64,000 nucleotides of DNA from Alistipes putredinis DSM 17216 (GCF_000154465.1 NZ_DS499577.1:804013-868012); one strand, 5' to 3'; positions 27,948 through 36,314 are shown, counted from the stretch's first letter. Notes: generated by a model not told the origin, from the letters alone. Numbers and translations: made by a program.

Positions 27948-28179
27948 CCTGCCCGTATGGGCGGCGACATATTAGTTTAGTGAAAGTGTTTCGCTAATCC
28001 TTGGCAGGAAATCTGGTAAATTTCAAAGTACAAGGATAGGCAATACGACACTCATCACCGTGCGTAGTTATATATCATTATCCAGATATAGACTATTCGG
28101 TGTGGGGTATTGTTTATTTGTACTTGGGCTTACCAGAGCCTCCTGCCAGATAAACGAACGACTCCACACTTTCTTTTTT
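27948..28179 (+). ncRNA. Rod-shaped structured RNA, 6S RNA-like
   Basis: No open frame. Nested complementary blocks make one long interrupted hairpin: 28002-28009 with 28141-28148, 28012-28019 with 28130-28137, 28026-28033 with 28118-28125, 28041-28046 with 28107-28112, and 28056-28060 with 28098-28102, with unequal internal loops between them. A -7 box lies just upstream and a T-rich run (28171-28179) downstream. A ~150-base closed rod with a central bubble is the hallmark of 6S RNA, which sequesters housekeeping RNA polymerase. The 5' extension (27948-28000) may form its own small hairpins. Exact ends are uncertain. Confidence 0.62.
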
Positions 28180-28224
28180 GTATAGAGTTTTCTTATAGGA
28201 GTCGGTGAGACGTATTGCTAAATT

Positions 28225-28935
28225 ATGAATAATAGTGATTTATCTTTTCTGACAGACTGCAGTAATGAACAATTGAGATTGTTAGCGGATGTTTTAGTCT
28301 TTGATCCTAAGGATCATAAGAAGCGTTATACGGAGAGGTTGTCTGCAAGAGCATCGTATGCCGTGTATTATCCGCACGACATGAAGAAACTGTTGCCTGA
28401 AATCGTGGACGAATACCAACGTTTCGGAGGAAATACGATTGCCAATATAATACGGGGGCATGGAGTCCCGTACCGAGAGATACTGAAAGATGTGTGCAAA
28501 ACAGTCGGTATTGCTAAAAGTGATACTGATACAGTCGAAATAATGGAAGCCGCGCTTCTTAAGACTGTCGCAGATAAAATGTTGGAGCAGATTGCAAAAC
28601 AAAATGCTTCCGGAGAACAGTCGGTAGAAGAGATGAAAAAATATGTGGAAGAATTTACTCATTACCCGGATCAAATGACGGAGCTCATTTTGATGTCTTT
28701 CAGTAGTTGGCTTAGTCATATGGGAGTAAGGTTGGTGATACGATATGCGAGTGGGCGAGTTGTTATGGTCCCGTTAGGTCCTATTGCATGGGCGATTACT
28801 GCTGCTTGGATGGCTTTGGATTTTGCTTCGCCGGCCTATCGGGTTACTATTCCTTCGACGATTTTAATAGCTTGTTTAAGGCATATTCACAATAAATCTG
28901 AGAGGGATTCCAATATTTCATTCAGCATAGAATAG
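28225..28935 (+). CDS. YaaW-family protein (UPF0174, DUF3944 N-terminus)
   Basis: 236 residues. The N-terminal 'DLSFLTDCSNEQLRLLADVL' and 'FGGNTIANIIRGHGVPYREIL' match Escherichia coli YaaW, as does the C-terminal 'YRVTIPSTILIACLRHI'. A hydrophobic Gly/Pro/Ala stretch at residues about 180-205 suggests membrane contact or an insertion segment. YaaW has no established function. The gene is clearly more AT-rich, with different codon use (many ATA, AGA, TTA), than flanking genes, suggesting transfer. It lies alone after the 6S-like RNA. Confidence 0.85.
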   Translation: MNNSDLSFLTDCSNEQLRLLADVLVFDPKDHKKRYTERLSARASYAVYYPHDMKKLLPEIVDEYQRFGGNTIANIIRGHGVPYREILKDVCKTVGIAKSDTDTVEIMEAALLKTVADKMLEQIAKQNASGEQSVEEMKKYVEEFTHYPDQMTELILMSFSSWLSHMGVRLVIRYASGRVVMVPLGPIAWAITAAWMALDFASPAYRVTIPSTILIACLRHIHNKSERDSNISFSIE

Positions 28936-28982
28936 GTGGTAATCGCGGTCTTCGCTTATTCAAACGTCCGATTTCATAAAAA

Positions 28983-29016
28983 ATTCAGCCGGACTTCTTT
29001 ACAAGTCCGGCTGAAT
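28983..29016. terminator. Bidirectional terminator between the YaaW gene and ribH
   Basis: ATTCAGCCGGACTT and AAGTCCGGCTGAAT around a six-base loop, with A-rich sequence upstream (28977-28983) serving as the T run on the minus strand. Confidence 0.87.
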
Positions 29017-29048
29017 CGGAAAAATACTTTTATACAAGAAAAATTCGC

Positions 29049-29579
29049 TTAATTGATGTTTTTACGGTCGGGAACCGTATTGGGCGATGCAGCTTCCATG
29101 TCGGTTTGCAGCTTGACCATCTGAATGGCCGCCGCTGCCGCTTCATTGCCCTTGTTTCCGTATTTTCCGCCCGCCCGGTCGAATGCCTGTTGCTGGTCGT
29201 TCACCGTCAGGATACCGAATGCTACAGGCATATTCCACTGTATCTGCAACTGGGTGATACCCTGTGTCACGCCCTGGCAGATGAAATCGAAATGGCGGGT
29301 TTCACCCTGAACGACGCAGCCCAGAGCGATCACCGCATCCACGTCCGTATATTCGGCGAAAAACTGGGTACCGAGAGTCAGCTCGAAAGTGCCGGGGACA
29401 TATTTGATCTGAATATTCAGGTCGCTGCATCCGGCGCTGCGGAGGGTTTGGACCGCTCCCTCGAGCAGGGCTTCCGTGATTTCCCGGTTCCACTCCGCTA
29501 CGACGATGCCGAACTTCATATCGGCTGCCGACGGCAGCGGGGCGTCCAACTGCGAAAGGTTGTGATGCTTGGTTGACAT
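29049..29579 (-). CDS. ribH: 6,7-dimethyl-8-ribityllumazine synthase
   Basis: 176 residues. 'FGIVVAEWNREIT', 'VPGTFEL', 'VIALGCVVQGETRHFDF' (catalytic His in the RHFDF block) and 'VAFGILTVND' are diagnostic. It condenses the 3,4-dihydroxybutanone phosphate product with the ribityl-pyrimidine in riboflavin synthesis, as an icosahedral or pentameric assembly. It follows the TPR protein gene by 22 bases and ends the recF-DUF721-TPR-ribH run. No FMN riboswitch was seen upstream. Confidence 0.96.
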   Translation of the reverse strand: MSTKHHNLSQLDAPLPSAADMKFGIVVAEWNREITEALLEGAVQTLRSAGCSDLNIQIKYVPGTFELTLGTQFFAEYTDVDAVIALGCVVQGETRHFDFICQGVTQGITQLQIQWNMPVAFGILTVNDQQQAFDRAGGKYGNKGNEAAAAAIQMVKLQTDMEAASPNTVPDRKNIN

Positions 29580-29601
29580 GCTTGGATTCGGGTGTTTCGC
29601 G

Positions 29602-30282
29602 TTATTGCTGGATCGTGCCCATCAGTTTTTCTGCATTCTGTGCTTCGGCCGATGCAGGGAATTCGTTTTGAATCCGCTGGGCGAATCCGAGCGCCTGCTC
29701 TTTGTTGCCCATGGCATTGGCTGCCAGAGCCGCTTTACGCAGGTACATCGGGGCCGTCAGGTTGTTGTCCGAAACCTTGGCTGCCTTCTCGAACAGTTTG
29801 ATCGCTGCGGCATAATCGCCCTTCTCGACGGCGATATCGCCCTGCAGACCTATGTTCTGGGCATTGACGATCTCTGCGGGAATGCCTTTGGCCGGTTTGT
29901 ATTTTGCCAGGTAGGTGGCCGCGTTGTCCAAGTCGCCTAAACGCAGGTAGCAGATGCCGGCATAGTGCTTGGCCAGGTTGCCCGCACGCGTGGAACCGTA
30001 CTGGTCGATGACATCGAGGAAGCCGGGGCCGTTGGCATCGCCTTCGAGAGCCAGCTGGTATTCGGGCGTGGTCGATTCGAACCGGTACTGGGCCTGAGCG
30101 ATCATCTCGGCCGCCTTACGCTCGCGGGGCTGTGAGATCAACTGTCGATAGCCGAAGATGGCTGCGGCGAGTACGAAGAGGGCCAGCAGCGCGATGATCA
30201 TCGATTTGCTGTTTTTCTCGAAAAACATCTCGGTTTTATTCATCGCTGTGCCGAGTGCTTCCTGCTCGTTTTGCTTTGTCAT
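29602..30282 (-). CDS. TPR protein with single N-terminal membrane anchor (YfgM-like)
   Basis: 226 residues. One transmembrane segment at residues 28-46 ('SMIIALLALFVLAAAIFGY'), then tetratricopeptide repeats over residues 90-220 ('AKHYAGICYLRLGDLDNAATYLAKY'-type). The arrangement (short cytoplasmic N-terminus, one helix, periplasmic TPR) matches YfgM/PpiD-type chaperone partners at the Sec translocon. The role here is inferred. It has its own promoter at 30324-30355 and is followed by ribH. Confidence 0.8.
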   Translation of the reverse strand: MTKQNEQEALGTAMNKTEMFFEKNSKSMIIALLALFVLAAAIFGYRQLISQPRERKAAEMIAQAQYRFESTTPEYQLALEGDANGPGFLDVIDQYGSTRAGNLAKHYAGICYLRLGDLDNAATYLAKYKPAKGIPAEIVNAQNIGLQGDIAVEKGDYAAAIKLFEKAAKVSDNNLTAPMYLRKAALAANAMGNKEQALGFAQRIQNEFPASAEAQNAEKLMGTIQQ

Positions 30283-30323
30283 AGAAATATGCAGTTTTAG
30301 TTTGAATTTTCGCTTCTAACGTG

Positions 30324-30355
30324 CAAAAATACATTTTTTCTTTGAATAATGCCAA
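30324..30355 (-). promoter_or_regulatory. Promoter for the TPR-ribH unit
   Basis: Minus strand TTG, 21 bases, TATTTTTG, in the 119-base gap after the DUF721 gene. Confidence 0.65.
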
Positions 30356-30401
30356 TATCTGCCGAGAATTGTAGAGCCGCCACGAAGAAAAAAGATGAAT
30401 T

Positions 30402-30692
30402 TCACCGGATGATGACCGCATTGACCAGTCGGATTTTCGAGCGGCGGTTGATTTCGGCGCCCAAGGCTTCGCGCTGGTAGAAAAGTTCGTTGCGCAGAAT
30501 GCTCGAACGGATGCGGACGTGCAGAATGTGATTTTCGAGCCGCAGCTCGGTGGTTTCGGCGTCGGCTGCCGGACCGACGATCTCGCGCCAGGTGTCGCGC
30601 AGCCGTCCTTCGGCGACTTTGGCGGCGACGTAAGGACGCTGGAAAAATTCGTCGAGCAGTTCGCCGACGGTGACCGTCTTGCTTCGTTTCAT
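30402..30692 (-). CDS. DUF721 (DciA-like) protein
   Basis: 96 residues. 'LRDTWREIVGP' near residue 40 and the C-terminal 'LHVRIRSSILRNELFYQREAL' are typical of DUF721. DciA proteins of this family help load the replicative helicase DnaB in bacteria without DnaC. Its start overlaps the recF stop by four bases (ATGA), indicating translational coupling, and recF/DUF721 pairing is widespread. Helicase loading here is inferred from the family. Confidence 0.82.
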   Translation of the reverse strand: MKRSKTVTVGELLDEFFQRPYVAAKVAEGRLRDTWREIVGPAADAETTELRLENHILHVRIRSSILRNELFYQREALGAEINRRSKIRLVNAVIIR

Positions 30693-31777
30693 CGCACGAT
30701 TCCTCCGTTTTCGACCGTGAAGAGCGAGTAGTCGTCACCTGTTTTGTCCAGAATGGTGCGCAGACGCGTCGGGTTGCAGTCGGTGATGAAGATCTGTCCG
30801 AAACCGTCGTCCCCGACCAGCCGGATGAGCTGTTCGACCCGCCCGGCGTCGAGTTTGTCGAAGAGGTCGTCCAGCAGCAGGATCGGTTTTTCCCCTTTGG
30901 CTTGGGCGACCAGGGCATATTGGGCGAGTTTGAGAGCGATCAGAAACGATTTTTGCTGTCCCTGCGAACCGTATTTGCGCAGGGGATAGCCGCCGATGTG
31001 GAGTACCAGGTCGTCGCGGTGGATGCCCGCAGTGGTGAATCCGTTGACGAAATCCTTTTCCCGGGACTTGAGCAGCAACTCTTCGAAGGGGGTGTCGTTC
31101 AGCTCCGAGCGGTATTCGAGCGTCACCTGTTCGCGGTCGCTGGAGAGGTGGCGGTAGTATCGGGCGACTTCGGGTTCGAGCAGAGCTGCGATTTCGCTGC
31201 GTTTGCGGTGGATGATGCCTCCCTGTTCGACCAGCTGACGGTCGTATATGCAGAGCATCTGTTCGTCCCGCGAGATTTTGAGCAGGCGGTTGCGTTCGCC
31301 CAATACGGCGTTGTAGCGTACCAGAGCCTGCAGATAAGCACGGTCCAACTGGGAGATAAAACCGTTCAGGTAGCGGCGGCGTTCGTCGGCGGCATCGCTG
31401 ATGAGCATCGTGTCGGCCGGGGAGACGATCACCACCGGGATCAATCCCACGTGGTCCGAGAGTCGTTCGTACTCCTTGCCGTTGCGCTTGAGGGTTTTGC
31501 CTCCTTTGCGGGCGAAGGCGCACACGACGCTCTCGCTGCGGCCTTCGTCGGTGAGGTACTGGCCGTCGAGCAGGAAGAAGTCGCTGCCGTGGCGCATGTT
31601 CTGCCCGTCGGTCATCGCCAGCGACGACTTGCACATCGAAAGGAAATAGACCGCGTCGATCACGTTGGTTTTGCCCGCTCCGTTGTCGCCCACGAAGCAG
31701 TTGATGCCGGGCCGGAATTCGAGATTCTCTTCCCGGATGTTCTTGAAATTGATGAGCGACAGTTTTTTCAGGTACAT
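30689..31777 (-). CDS. recF: DNA replication and repair protein RecF
   Basis: 362 residues. SMC/ABC-type ATPase: Walker A 'GDNGAGKTN' at residues 30-38, signature 'GSQGQQKSFLIALKLA', and Walker B 'PILLLDDLFDKLD'. It binds DNA at gaps and helps RecO/RecR load RecA. It is the first gene of its operon and overlaps DUF721 by four bases. A -7 box lies far upstream at 32029-32036. Confidence 0.96.
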   Translation of the reverse strand: MYLKKLSLINFKNIREENLEFRPGINCFVGDNGAGKTNVIDAVYFLSMCKSSLAMTDGQNMRHGSDFFLLDGQYLTDEGRSESVVCAFARKGGKTLKRNGKEYERLSDHVGLIPVVIVSPADTMLISDAADERRRYLNGFISQLDRAYLQALVRYNAVLGERNRLLKISRDEQMLCIYDRQLVEQGGIIHRKRSEIAALLEPEVARYYRHLSSDREQVTLEYRSELNDTPFEELLLKSREKDFVNGFTTAGIHRDDLVLHIGGYPLRKYGSQGQQKSFLIALKLAQYALVAQAKGEKPILLLDDLFDKLDAGRVEQLIRLVGDDGFGQIFITDCNPTRLRTILDKTGDDYSLFTVENGGIVR

Positions 31778-32127
31778 GAGTGCGTTTTTTCGTCGATGCC
31801 GGTATGAGCGGGGACGATTTCGTGTTTATGCGTGCGGTGTTCGTACATTTGGGTTTCGGTCCGGACAATACCTCATATGCGAGGCGAGTCGTGCAGGGTC
31901 TTTCTGCGGAGTTGGTACGCTATGTTCCCGACCGTGCATTGCTCCGAAGCGTGAATTTCTCCGTGATCGGATTCTCCTTGCGTCAGTTTGACGCGGCCAC
32001 CTTCGTCGTCCGGGGCCGCAGCCATTTGCAAAGGTAGCGATTTTTTTGTTTTTGCCGATCGATATTTCCGGATTCCGCGAAGGAGGGGGGCATGCGGGGG
32101 CGGTCTTTCTTTCGGGCGATCCGACGA
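31778..32127. other. Gap between recF and rplI, no gene seen
   Basis: An 85-codon plus-strand frame here (31780-32037) has no recognisable features and runs over the recF promoter. The only clear signal is the -7 box at 32029-32036. Confidence 0.5.
32029..32036 (-). promoter_or_regulatory. -7 box upstream of recF
   Basis: TACCTTTG on the minus strand, 251 bases before the recF start. It would give a long leader. No TTTG partner at the normal distance. Confidence 0.45.
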
Positions 32128-32156
32128 AAAAGGCCGATCTGTACGATCGGCCTTTT
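32128..32156 (-). terminator. Terminator of the rpsF-rpsR-rplI operon
   Basis: AAAAGGCCGATC, five-base loop, GATCGGCCTTTT with an extra T on the minus strand, 22 bases after the rplI stop. Confidence 0.9.
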
Positions 32157-32178
32157 CGATTGAAACGGAGGCTGGGGA

Positions 32179-32619
32179 TTACTCCTCTGCGGTTACCGTA
32201 AATTTGATCGTCGCTTTGACATCGCGGTGGATCTTGGCGACGGCCTCGTATTCGCCGAGGGTCTTGATGTTCTCCACGGCGATGGTCTTACGGTCGATTT
32301 CGATTCCTTTGGCAGCCAAAGCCTCGGCGAGGTCGGCAGCGGTGATCGCACCGAAGATGCGTCCCTCCTCTGCCTTGGCAGCGATTACCAGCGGCAGGTT
32401 GGCGATCTTCTCGGCCAGAGCCTGTGCGTCGGCCAGGATCTTGGCATCCTTGTGGGCACGCTGCTTGAGGTTCTCCGCGAGGATCTTCTTCGCGGCTGCG
32501 GTAGCTGCCTTCGCGTAACCCTGGGGGATCAGGTAGTTATTTGCGTAACCGGGTTTTACGTTCACGATGTCGTTGGCGTAACCCAGATTCTCGATATCCT
32601 TGATAAGAATTACTTCCAT
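32179..32619 (-). CDS. rplI: 50S ribosomal protein L9
   Basis: 146 residues. N-terminal 'MEVILIKDIENLGYANDIVNVKPGYANNYLIP' type domain (shown by residues 1-32), a long charged helix, and the C-terminal domain with 'LPLVIAAKAEEGRIFGAIT'. L9 binds 23S rRNA at the base of the L1 stalk. It is last in the rpsF-rpsR-rplI operon, 18 bases after rpsR. Confidence 0.97.
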   Translation of the reverse strand: MEVILIKDIENLGYANDIVNVKPGYANNYLIPQGYAKAATAAAKKILAENLKQRAHKDAKILADAQALAEKIANLPLVIAAKAEEGRIFGAITAADLAEALAAKGIEIDRKTIAVENIKTLGEYEAVAKIHRDVKATIKFTVTAEE

Positions 32620-32637
32620 GTTCTCTCCTCCTCTTTA

Positions 32638-32916
32638 TTATTTCATACAATCGGTTACGAAGGGCAGGATCGCGAGGTGGCGGGCACGTTTCACGGCCTG
32701 CGCTACCTTCTTCTGGAACTTCTGCGAAGTACCCGTCAGGCGGCGGGGCAGAATCTTGCCCTGCTCGTTGAGGAACTTCTTGAGGAACTCGCCGTCCTTG
32801 TAATCCACGTACTTGATGCCGAGTTTCTTGAAACGGCAGTACTTCTTTTTCTTGACGTCAACCGAAACGGGGTTGAGGTATCTGATTTCAGACTGGTTGT
32901 TGTTTTCCTGTGCCAT
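32638..32916 (-). CDS. rpsR: 30S ribosomal protein S18
   Basis: 92 residues. 'KKKKYCRFKKLGIKYVDYKD' and the conserved 'GKILPRRLTGTSQKFQKKV' and 'AIKRARHLALLP'-like ending identify S18. It pairs with S6 on the small-subunit platform. The start is three bases after the rpsF stop. The cysteine at about residue 27 is a single residue, so no zinc knuckle is formed. Confidence 0.97.
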   Translation of the reverse strand: MAQENNNQSEIRYLNPVSVDVKKKKYCRFKKLGIKYVDYKDGEFLKKFLNEQGKILPRRLTGTSQKFQKKVAQAVKRARHLAILPFVTDCMK

Positions 32917-32919
32917 GGT

Positions 32920-33264
32920 TTACTCCTCCTGCTTGTTAGAAAGTTTCGCACGACGTTTCTCCGAGTACTCTACGGCGAATTTGTCCTGCTTGAAAGTTAA
33001 GAAACGGATGATCCGCTCGTCGCGGCGATACTGCGTTTCGAGGGTGTTGACGATCGAGCCTTCACCGGTGAACTCAATCAGGAAGTAGAATCCGGTGGTC
33101 TTCTTCTGAATCGGGTAGGCGAGCTTCTTCAAGCCCCAGGCCTCGCTGTTCACAATCTGACCGCCGTTTTCGGTAATTACACCCTGGAATTTGTCAGCGA
33201 CCTCCTTGACCTGTGCATCGGAAAGGACCGGCGTGACAATGAAAACGGTTTCGTAATTGTTCAT
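32920..33264 (-). CDS. rpsF: 30S ribosomal protein S6
   Basis: 114 residues. N-terminal 'NNYETVFIVTPVLSDAQV' and central 'GLKKLAYPIQKKTTGFYFLIEF' are diagnostic. It forms a heterodimer with S18 on 16S rRNA. First gene of the operon, with a -7 box at 33304-33311. In many bacteria the leader of this operon binds S6:S18; no such motif could be judged by eye here. Confidence 0.96.
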   Translation of the reverse strand: MNNYETVFIVTPVLSDAQVKEVADKFQGVITENGGQIVNSEAWGLKKLAYPIQKKTTGFYFLIEFTGEGSIVNTLETQYRRDERIIRFLTFKQDKFAVEYSEKRRAKLSNKQEE

Positions 33265-33303
33265 AATCGTTTGTTAATTAGATTAATATGCATTTAGCGG
33301 ATG

Positions 33304-33311
33304 CAAAGGTA
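33304..33311 (-). promoter_or_regulatory. -7 box for rpsF-rpsR-rplI
   Basis: TACCTTTG on the minus strand, 39 bases before the rpsF start. The upstream element is not at consensus. Confidence 0.6.
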
Positions 33312-33552
33312 CAAAAAATAATGTAAAAATCGCCTTGCGAGGCCTCTTTTTTATTTATCGCCGACAGGATCTATTTATATCGGTATATTTTCGGTGCCGG
33401 TGCCGCCTGGCTGTTTGCCGACTGGGGTTGTCGGGGGCCGGGGCGTTCGGTCGGAAGGAGGGCGGAGCGTGCCGTTTGCCCGGTGTGTCCGGTGCGAGCC
33501 GAGTTTTGCGCGGACTCCGGGGCGAATTTTGTTCCGGAAGGAGGATGAAACA
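33312..33552. other. Gap between rpsF and adk, no gene seen
   Basis: GC-rich in its second half. Open frames here (for example 33355-33654 on the minus strand) are compositional and run through the adk terminator. Confidence 0.5.
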
Positions 33553-33579
33553 ACGGGATTCCTGTCGAAGGAATCCCGT
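33553..33579 (-). terminator. Hairpin after adk
   Basis: ACGGGATTCC and GGAATCCCGT with a seven-base loop, 25 bases after the adk stop. The following minus-strand sequence is only weakly T-rich. Confidence 0.75.
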
Positions 33580-33604
33580 GAAATAGATGTGTATGAGGTC
33601 GGAG

Positions 33605-34183
33605 TTACTTCCGAATGGAATCGATGACCTGACAGATGCGGTCGAAGACTTCATCCATGGTGCCCAGACCGTTGATGTCGGCGAATTTTCCCTGTTTGGC
33701 GTAAAAGTCCGCGACGATGGCCGTCTGTTCGTGATATACTTTGATACGGTCGCGGATCACCTCCTCCGAAGCGTCGTCCGCTCGCCCGGACTCTTTGCCC
33801 CGGAGCAGGATGCGTTTTACCAGCTCCTCTTCGGGAACGTCCATGTAGATCATGACATCGACCTTCAACCCCTGTTCGGACAGCATCCGGTCGAACTCCT
33901 CGGCCTGGTGCGTCGTACGGGGAAAGCCGTCGAAAATGTTGCCTTTCGCGTGTTTGTGCGCCGCGATATAGTCGGCGATCATGTCGATCACCACCTGGTC
34001 GGGAGCGAGTCTGCCCGTGGTGATATAGGACTCCATCTCTTTGCCGAGTTTCGTCCCCCGGGCGATTTCTTCCCGAATTACGTTACCGGTCGATACGTGA
34101 TCGATTCCGTATTTCTCTTTGAGCCGCGCCGCCTGCGTTCCCTTGCCGCATCCCGGGGCCCCGAATAAAACAATGTTCAGCAT
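33605..34183 (-). CDS. adk: Adenylate kinase
   Basis: 192 residues, the short type without the zinc-containing LID insertion. P-loop 'GAPGCGKGT' at residues 8-16, AMP site 'HVSTGNVIREE', and 'DGFPRTTHQAEEFD'. It interconverts ATP + AMP and 2 ADP. The 5' side faces the divergent thiL gene; no hpt partner is present, which is unlike many Bacteroides where hpt precedes adk. Confidence 0.96.
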   Translation of the reverse strand: MLNIVLFGAPGCGKGTQAARLKEKYGIDHVSTGNVIREEIARGTKLGKEMESYITTGRLAPDQVVIDMIADYIAAHKHAKGNIFDGFPRTTHQAEEFDRMLSEQGLKVDVMIYMDVPEEELVKRILLRGKESGRADDASEEVIRDRIKVYHEQTAIVADFYAKQGKFADINGLGTMDEVFDRICQVIDSIRK

Positions 34184-34222
34184 CGGTTAAGAATTTTTTA
34201 ACGCTAACAAATATAATCTTTT

Positions 34223-34254
34223 TTTGTCAAAACGACAAAGTTTCGGTATCTTTG
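34223..34254 (+). promoter_or_regulatory. Promoter of thiL
   Basis: TTTG at 34223-34226, 20 bases, TATCTTTG at 34247-34254, full consensus, 100 bases upstream of the start. Confidence 0.75.
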
Positions 34255-34354
34255 TAAGATATAGCGCAGATTTTTCGAATTTCGCTGCGACGATAACCCG
34301 CACGGGAAGAGAATCCGTATGCGGGAGGTACATACGACTGTAAACAATATTCCT

Positions 34355-35392
34355 ATGGCTGATAAAAAACCTACCGAGATCGCCTCGCTCGGCGAATTCG
34401 GGCTGATCGACCACCTGACGGATTCTTTTTCCGTGCGCAATGCCTCGACGCTTCGGGGGGTGGGCGACGATGCCGCCGTGATTGCGGCGGGGGCCGACGA
34501 AGTGACACTCTGTACCACCGATCTGCTGCTCGAAGGGGTCGATTTCGATCTGACCTATTTCCCTCTTAAGCACTTGGGGTACAAGGCTGTTGTTGTGGCT
34601 GTCAGTGACTTGCTGGCGATGAACGGGCGTCCCGAGCAGTTGCTTGTGTCGCTCGGGGTATCGTCCAAGATTTCGGTGGAGGCGTTGGACGACCTGTATG
34701 CGGGGATTCGATTCGCTTGCGAGGAGATGGAGGTCGATCTGGTCGGCGGCGATACGAAGGCTTCGGTGACCGGGCTGGCTATTCACGTGACGGCGCTCGG
34801 ACGGGCCCGCAAGGAGGAGGTGGTTTATCGCGGCGGCGCCAAGCTTCACGACCTGATCTGTATTACGGGCAACCTGGGGGCAGCCTACATGGGACTGCAA
34901 CTGCTCGAACGCGAGAAGCGGGTGTTGCGGGGGGTGAAAGATCCCGAACCCGAGTTCAAAGGAAACGAATATCTGTTGCAACGCTACCTCAAGCCTGCCG
35001 CCCGCAAGGATATCGTCGAGCTGTTGGCCGAGGAGAAGATCGTCCCTACGTCGATGATCGACCTTTCGGACGGTTTGGCGAGCGACCTGCTTCAGATTTG
35101 TAAAGCCTCGAAATGCGGAGCCCGCATTTACCTCGACCGGATCCCTATCGCCCGTCAGACGACGGCTTTCGCTGAGGAGATTCATACCGATCCCGTCGTG
35201 GCGGCGCTCAACGGCGGCGAAGATTACGAGTTGCTGTTCACCGTGCCGCTGGCCCTGCAAGAGCGGGTGATGCGCATGGGCGGGGTCGATGTGATCGGAC
35301 ATATTACGGCGGAAAATACGGGAGCCTATCTCGTAACGCCCGACGGCGGCGAGATCCGGCTCAAAGCCCAGGGATTTCGGGATAAGGAGTAG
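34355..35392 (+). CDS. thiL: Thiamine-monophosphate kinase
   Basis: 345 residues from the ATG at 34355; an in-frame ATG 12 codons earlier is possible but less conserved. 'GVGDDAAVI' (ATP and Mg binding), 'TTDLLLEGVDFDL', 'VVAVSDLLAMNG', 'GGDTKAS' and 'IDLSDGLASDL' are the PurM-like ThiL motifs. It makes thiamine diphosphate from thiamine monophosphate with ATP. It stands alone, without other thi genes and without a TPP riboswitch. The convergent kinase-fold gene ends only two bases away. Confidence 0.95.
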   Translation: MADKKPTEIASLGEFGLIDHLTDSFSVRNASTLRGVGDDAAVIAAGADEVTLCTTDLLLEGVDFDLTYFPLKHLGYKAVVVAVSDLLAMNGRPEQLLVSLGVSSKISVEALDDLYAGIRFACEEMEVDLVGGDTKASVTGLAIHVTALGRARKEEVVYRGGAKLHDLICITGNLGAAYMGLQLLEREKRVLRGVKDPEPEFKGNEYLLQRYLKPAARKDIVELLAEEKIVPTSMIDLSDGLASDLLQICKASKCGARIYLDRIPIARQTTAFAEEIHTDPVVAALNGGEDYELLFTVPLALQERVMRMGGVDVIGHITAENTGAYLVTPDGGEIRLKAQGFRDKE

Positions 35393-35394
35393 GG

Positions 35395-36165
35395 CTATTT
35401 CCGCAGGCCCAGATGCGACAACAGGGACCGGAAGCCCGTTTTGATGCGGCGAGGCAGATTGACGCCCTGCCGCAGCATGACGGCTCCGCACAGAATTTGG
35501 GGATTCCATTGGCGCAGTTCGGCATAGCGGACCAGTACGACCGAGAGGGCCGGAGGCGGAAGGTTGTCCAGATGTTTGAAAACCTCTACACAGTCGTTGC
35601 GTGTCAGGTGGCGGCAAAACCGGATGCGGTTGATGTCGATCAGTGCGAATCGGTATTTTTCGCCGGATTTGTAAAAGAATACGTTGCCTGGGTTCATGTC
35701 GAGGTTGAACACTCCCTTTTCGTGCATTTCGACGATGAAAGCCGCGAAATCCTCCAGAATTTTGCGGGATTCTTCATCTCCTTCCTGCAGGGTATTCAGC
35801 AACGGGTGGGCGATGAATTCCGAAAGAAAATACCCCGTGTGGAACAGACCGTGACGTGAGATTTCCAGGTAAGCGACCGGGGCGGCGGTTTCGAATCCCA
35901 ACTGTTGTAACCGCAAGGCGTATTCGTAGGCCCGACAGGCTTTGCTTTTGCGGAAAAGAGTGTAGGCGAATTGGTTGAGGCGGGTCGGGCGTTTATACTG
36001 TTTCAGGACGAAAATCCGACCTCCTGCCAGCTCGATTTTGCGGACCATATTACGCCGGTCGCAGTAAGTTTCCAGGATGCGATAGTCGCCCGCAGGGATT
36101 TTTCGGATCTCTTGCTGCAAGTATGCGTATGTCGGCGACAGGACGATTTTCGGATTTTGAAACAT
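35395..36165 (-). CDS. Lipopolysaccharide kinase (Kdo/WaaP)-like protein kinase fold
   Basis: 256 residues. Kinase-fold features: 'FVLKQYKRP' (candidate ATP-binding Lys), the catalytic loop 'GVFNLDMNPGNVFFY' (equivalent of HxDxxxxN), and the metal site 'ALIDINRIRF' (DFG-like Asp). Such proteins phosphorylate Kdo or heptose in lipopolysaccharide core, or remain uncharacterised in Bacteroidota. It is monocistronic on the minus strand with 2 bases to the thiL stop. Substrate unknown. Confidence 0.78.
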   Translation of the reverse strand: MFQNPKIVLSPTYAYLQQEIRKIPAGDYRILETYCDRRNMVRKIELAGGRIFVLKQYKRPTRLNQFAYTLFRKSKACRAYEYALRLQQLGFETAAPVAYLEISRHGLFHTGYFLSEFIAHPLLNTLQEGDEESRKILEDFAAFIVEMHEKGVFNLDMNPGNVFFYKSGEKYRFALIDINRIRFCRHLTRNDCVEVFKHLDNLPPPALSVVLVRYAELRQWNPQILCGAVMLRQGVNLPRRIKTGFRSLLSHLGLRK

Positions 36166-36261
36166 ACGTCAAAGTTCGGGGTAAAGCATCGCCGGAGCAA
36201 GGCCCAAAATGCAGTAAAGCTATTCAAAAAGTAGGATTTCCGTAAAGCGATACAAATAACG

Positions 36262-36288
36262 AAGAGCCGTCAAATTTTGACGGCTCTT
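36262..36288 (-). terminator. Terminator after rpsT
   Basis: AAGAGCCGTCAAA and TTTTGACGGCTCTT arms, 26 bases after the rpsT stop. Confidence 0.83.
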
Positions 36289-36314
36289 AAATTTAAGCAT
36301 TGGATAACAGTCCC

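Noticed and set aside
27620..27970. 116-codon minus-strand frame, basic
   Set aside because: Low complexity, no family, overlaps the promoter of the structured RNA; kept as non-coding.
27948..28179. tmRNA or SRP RNA as the identity of the structured RNA
   Set aside because: No tRNA-like end, tag reading frame, or SRP GGAA-type loop; the long rod with central bubble fits 6S better.
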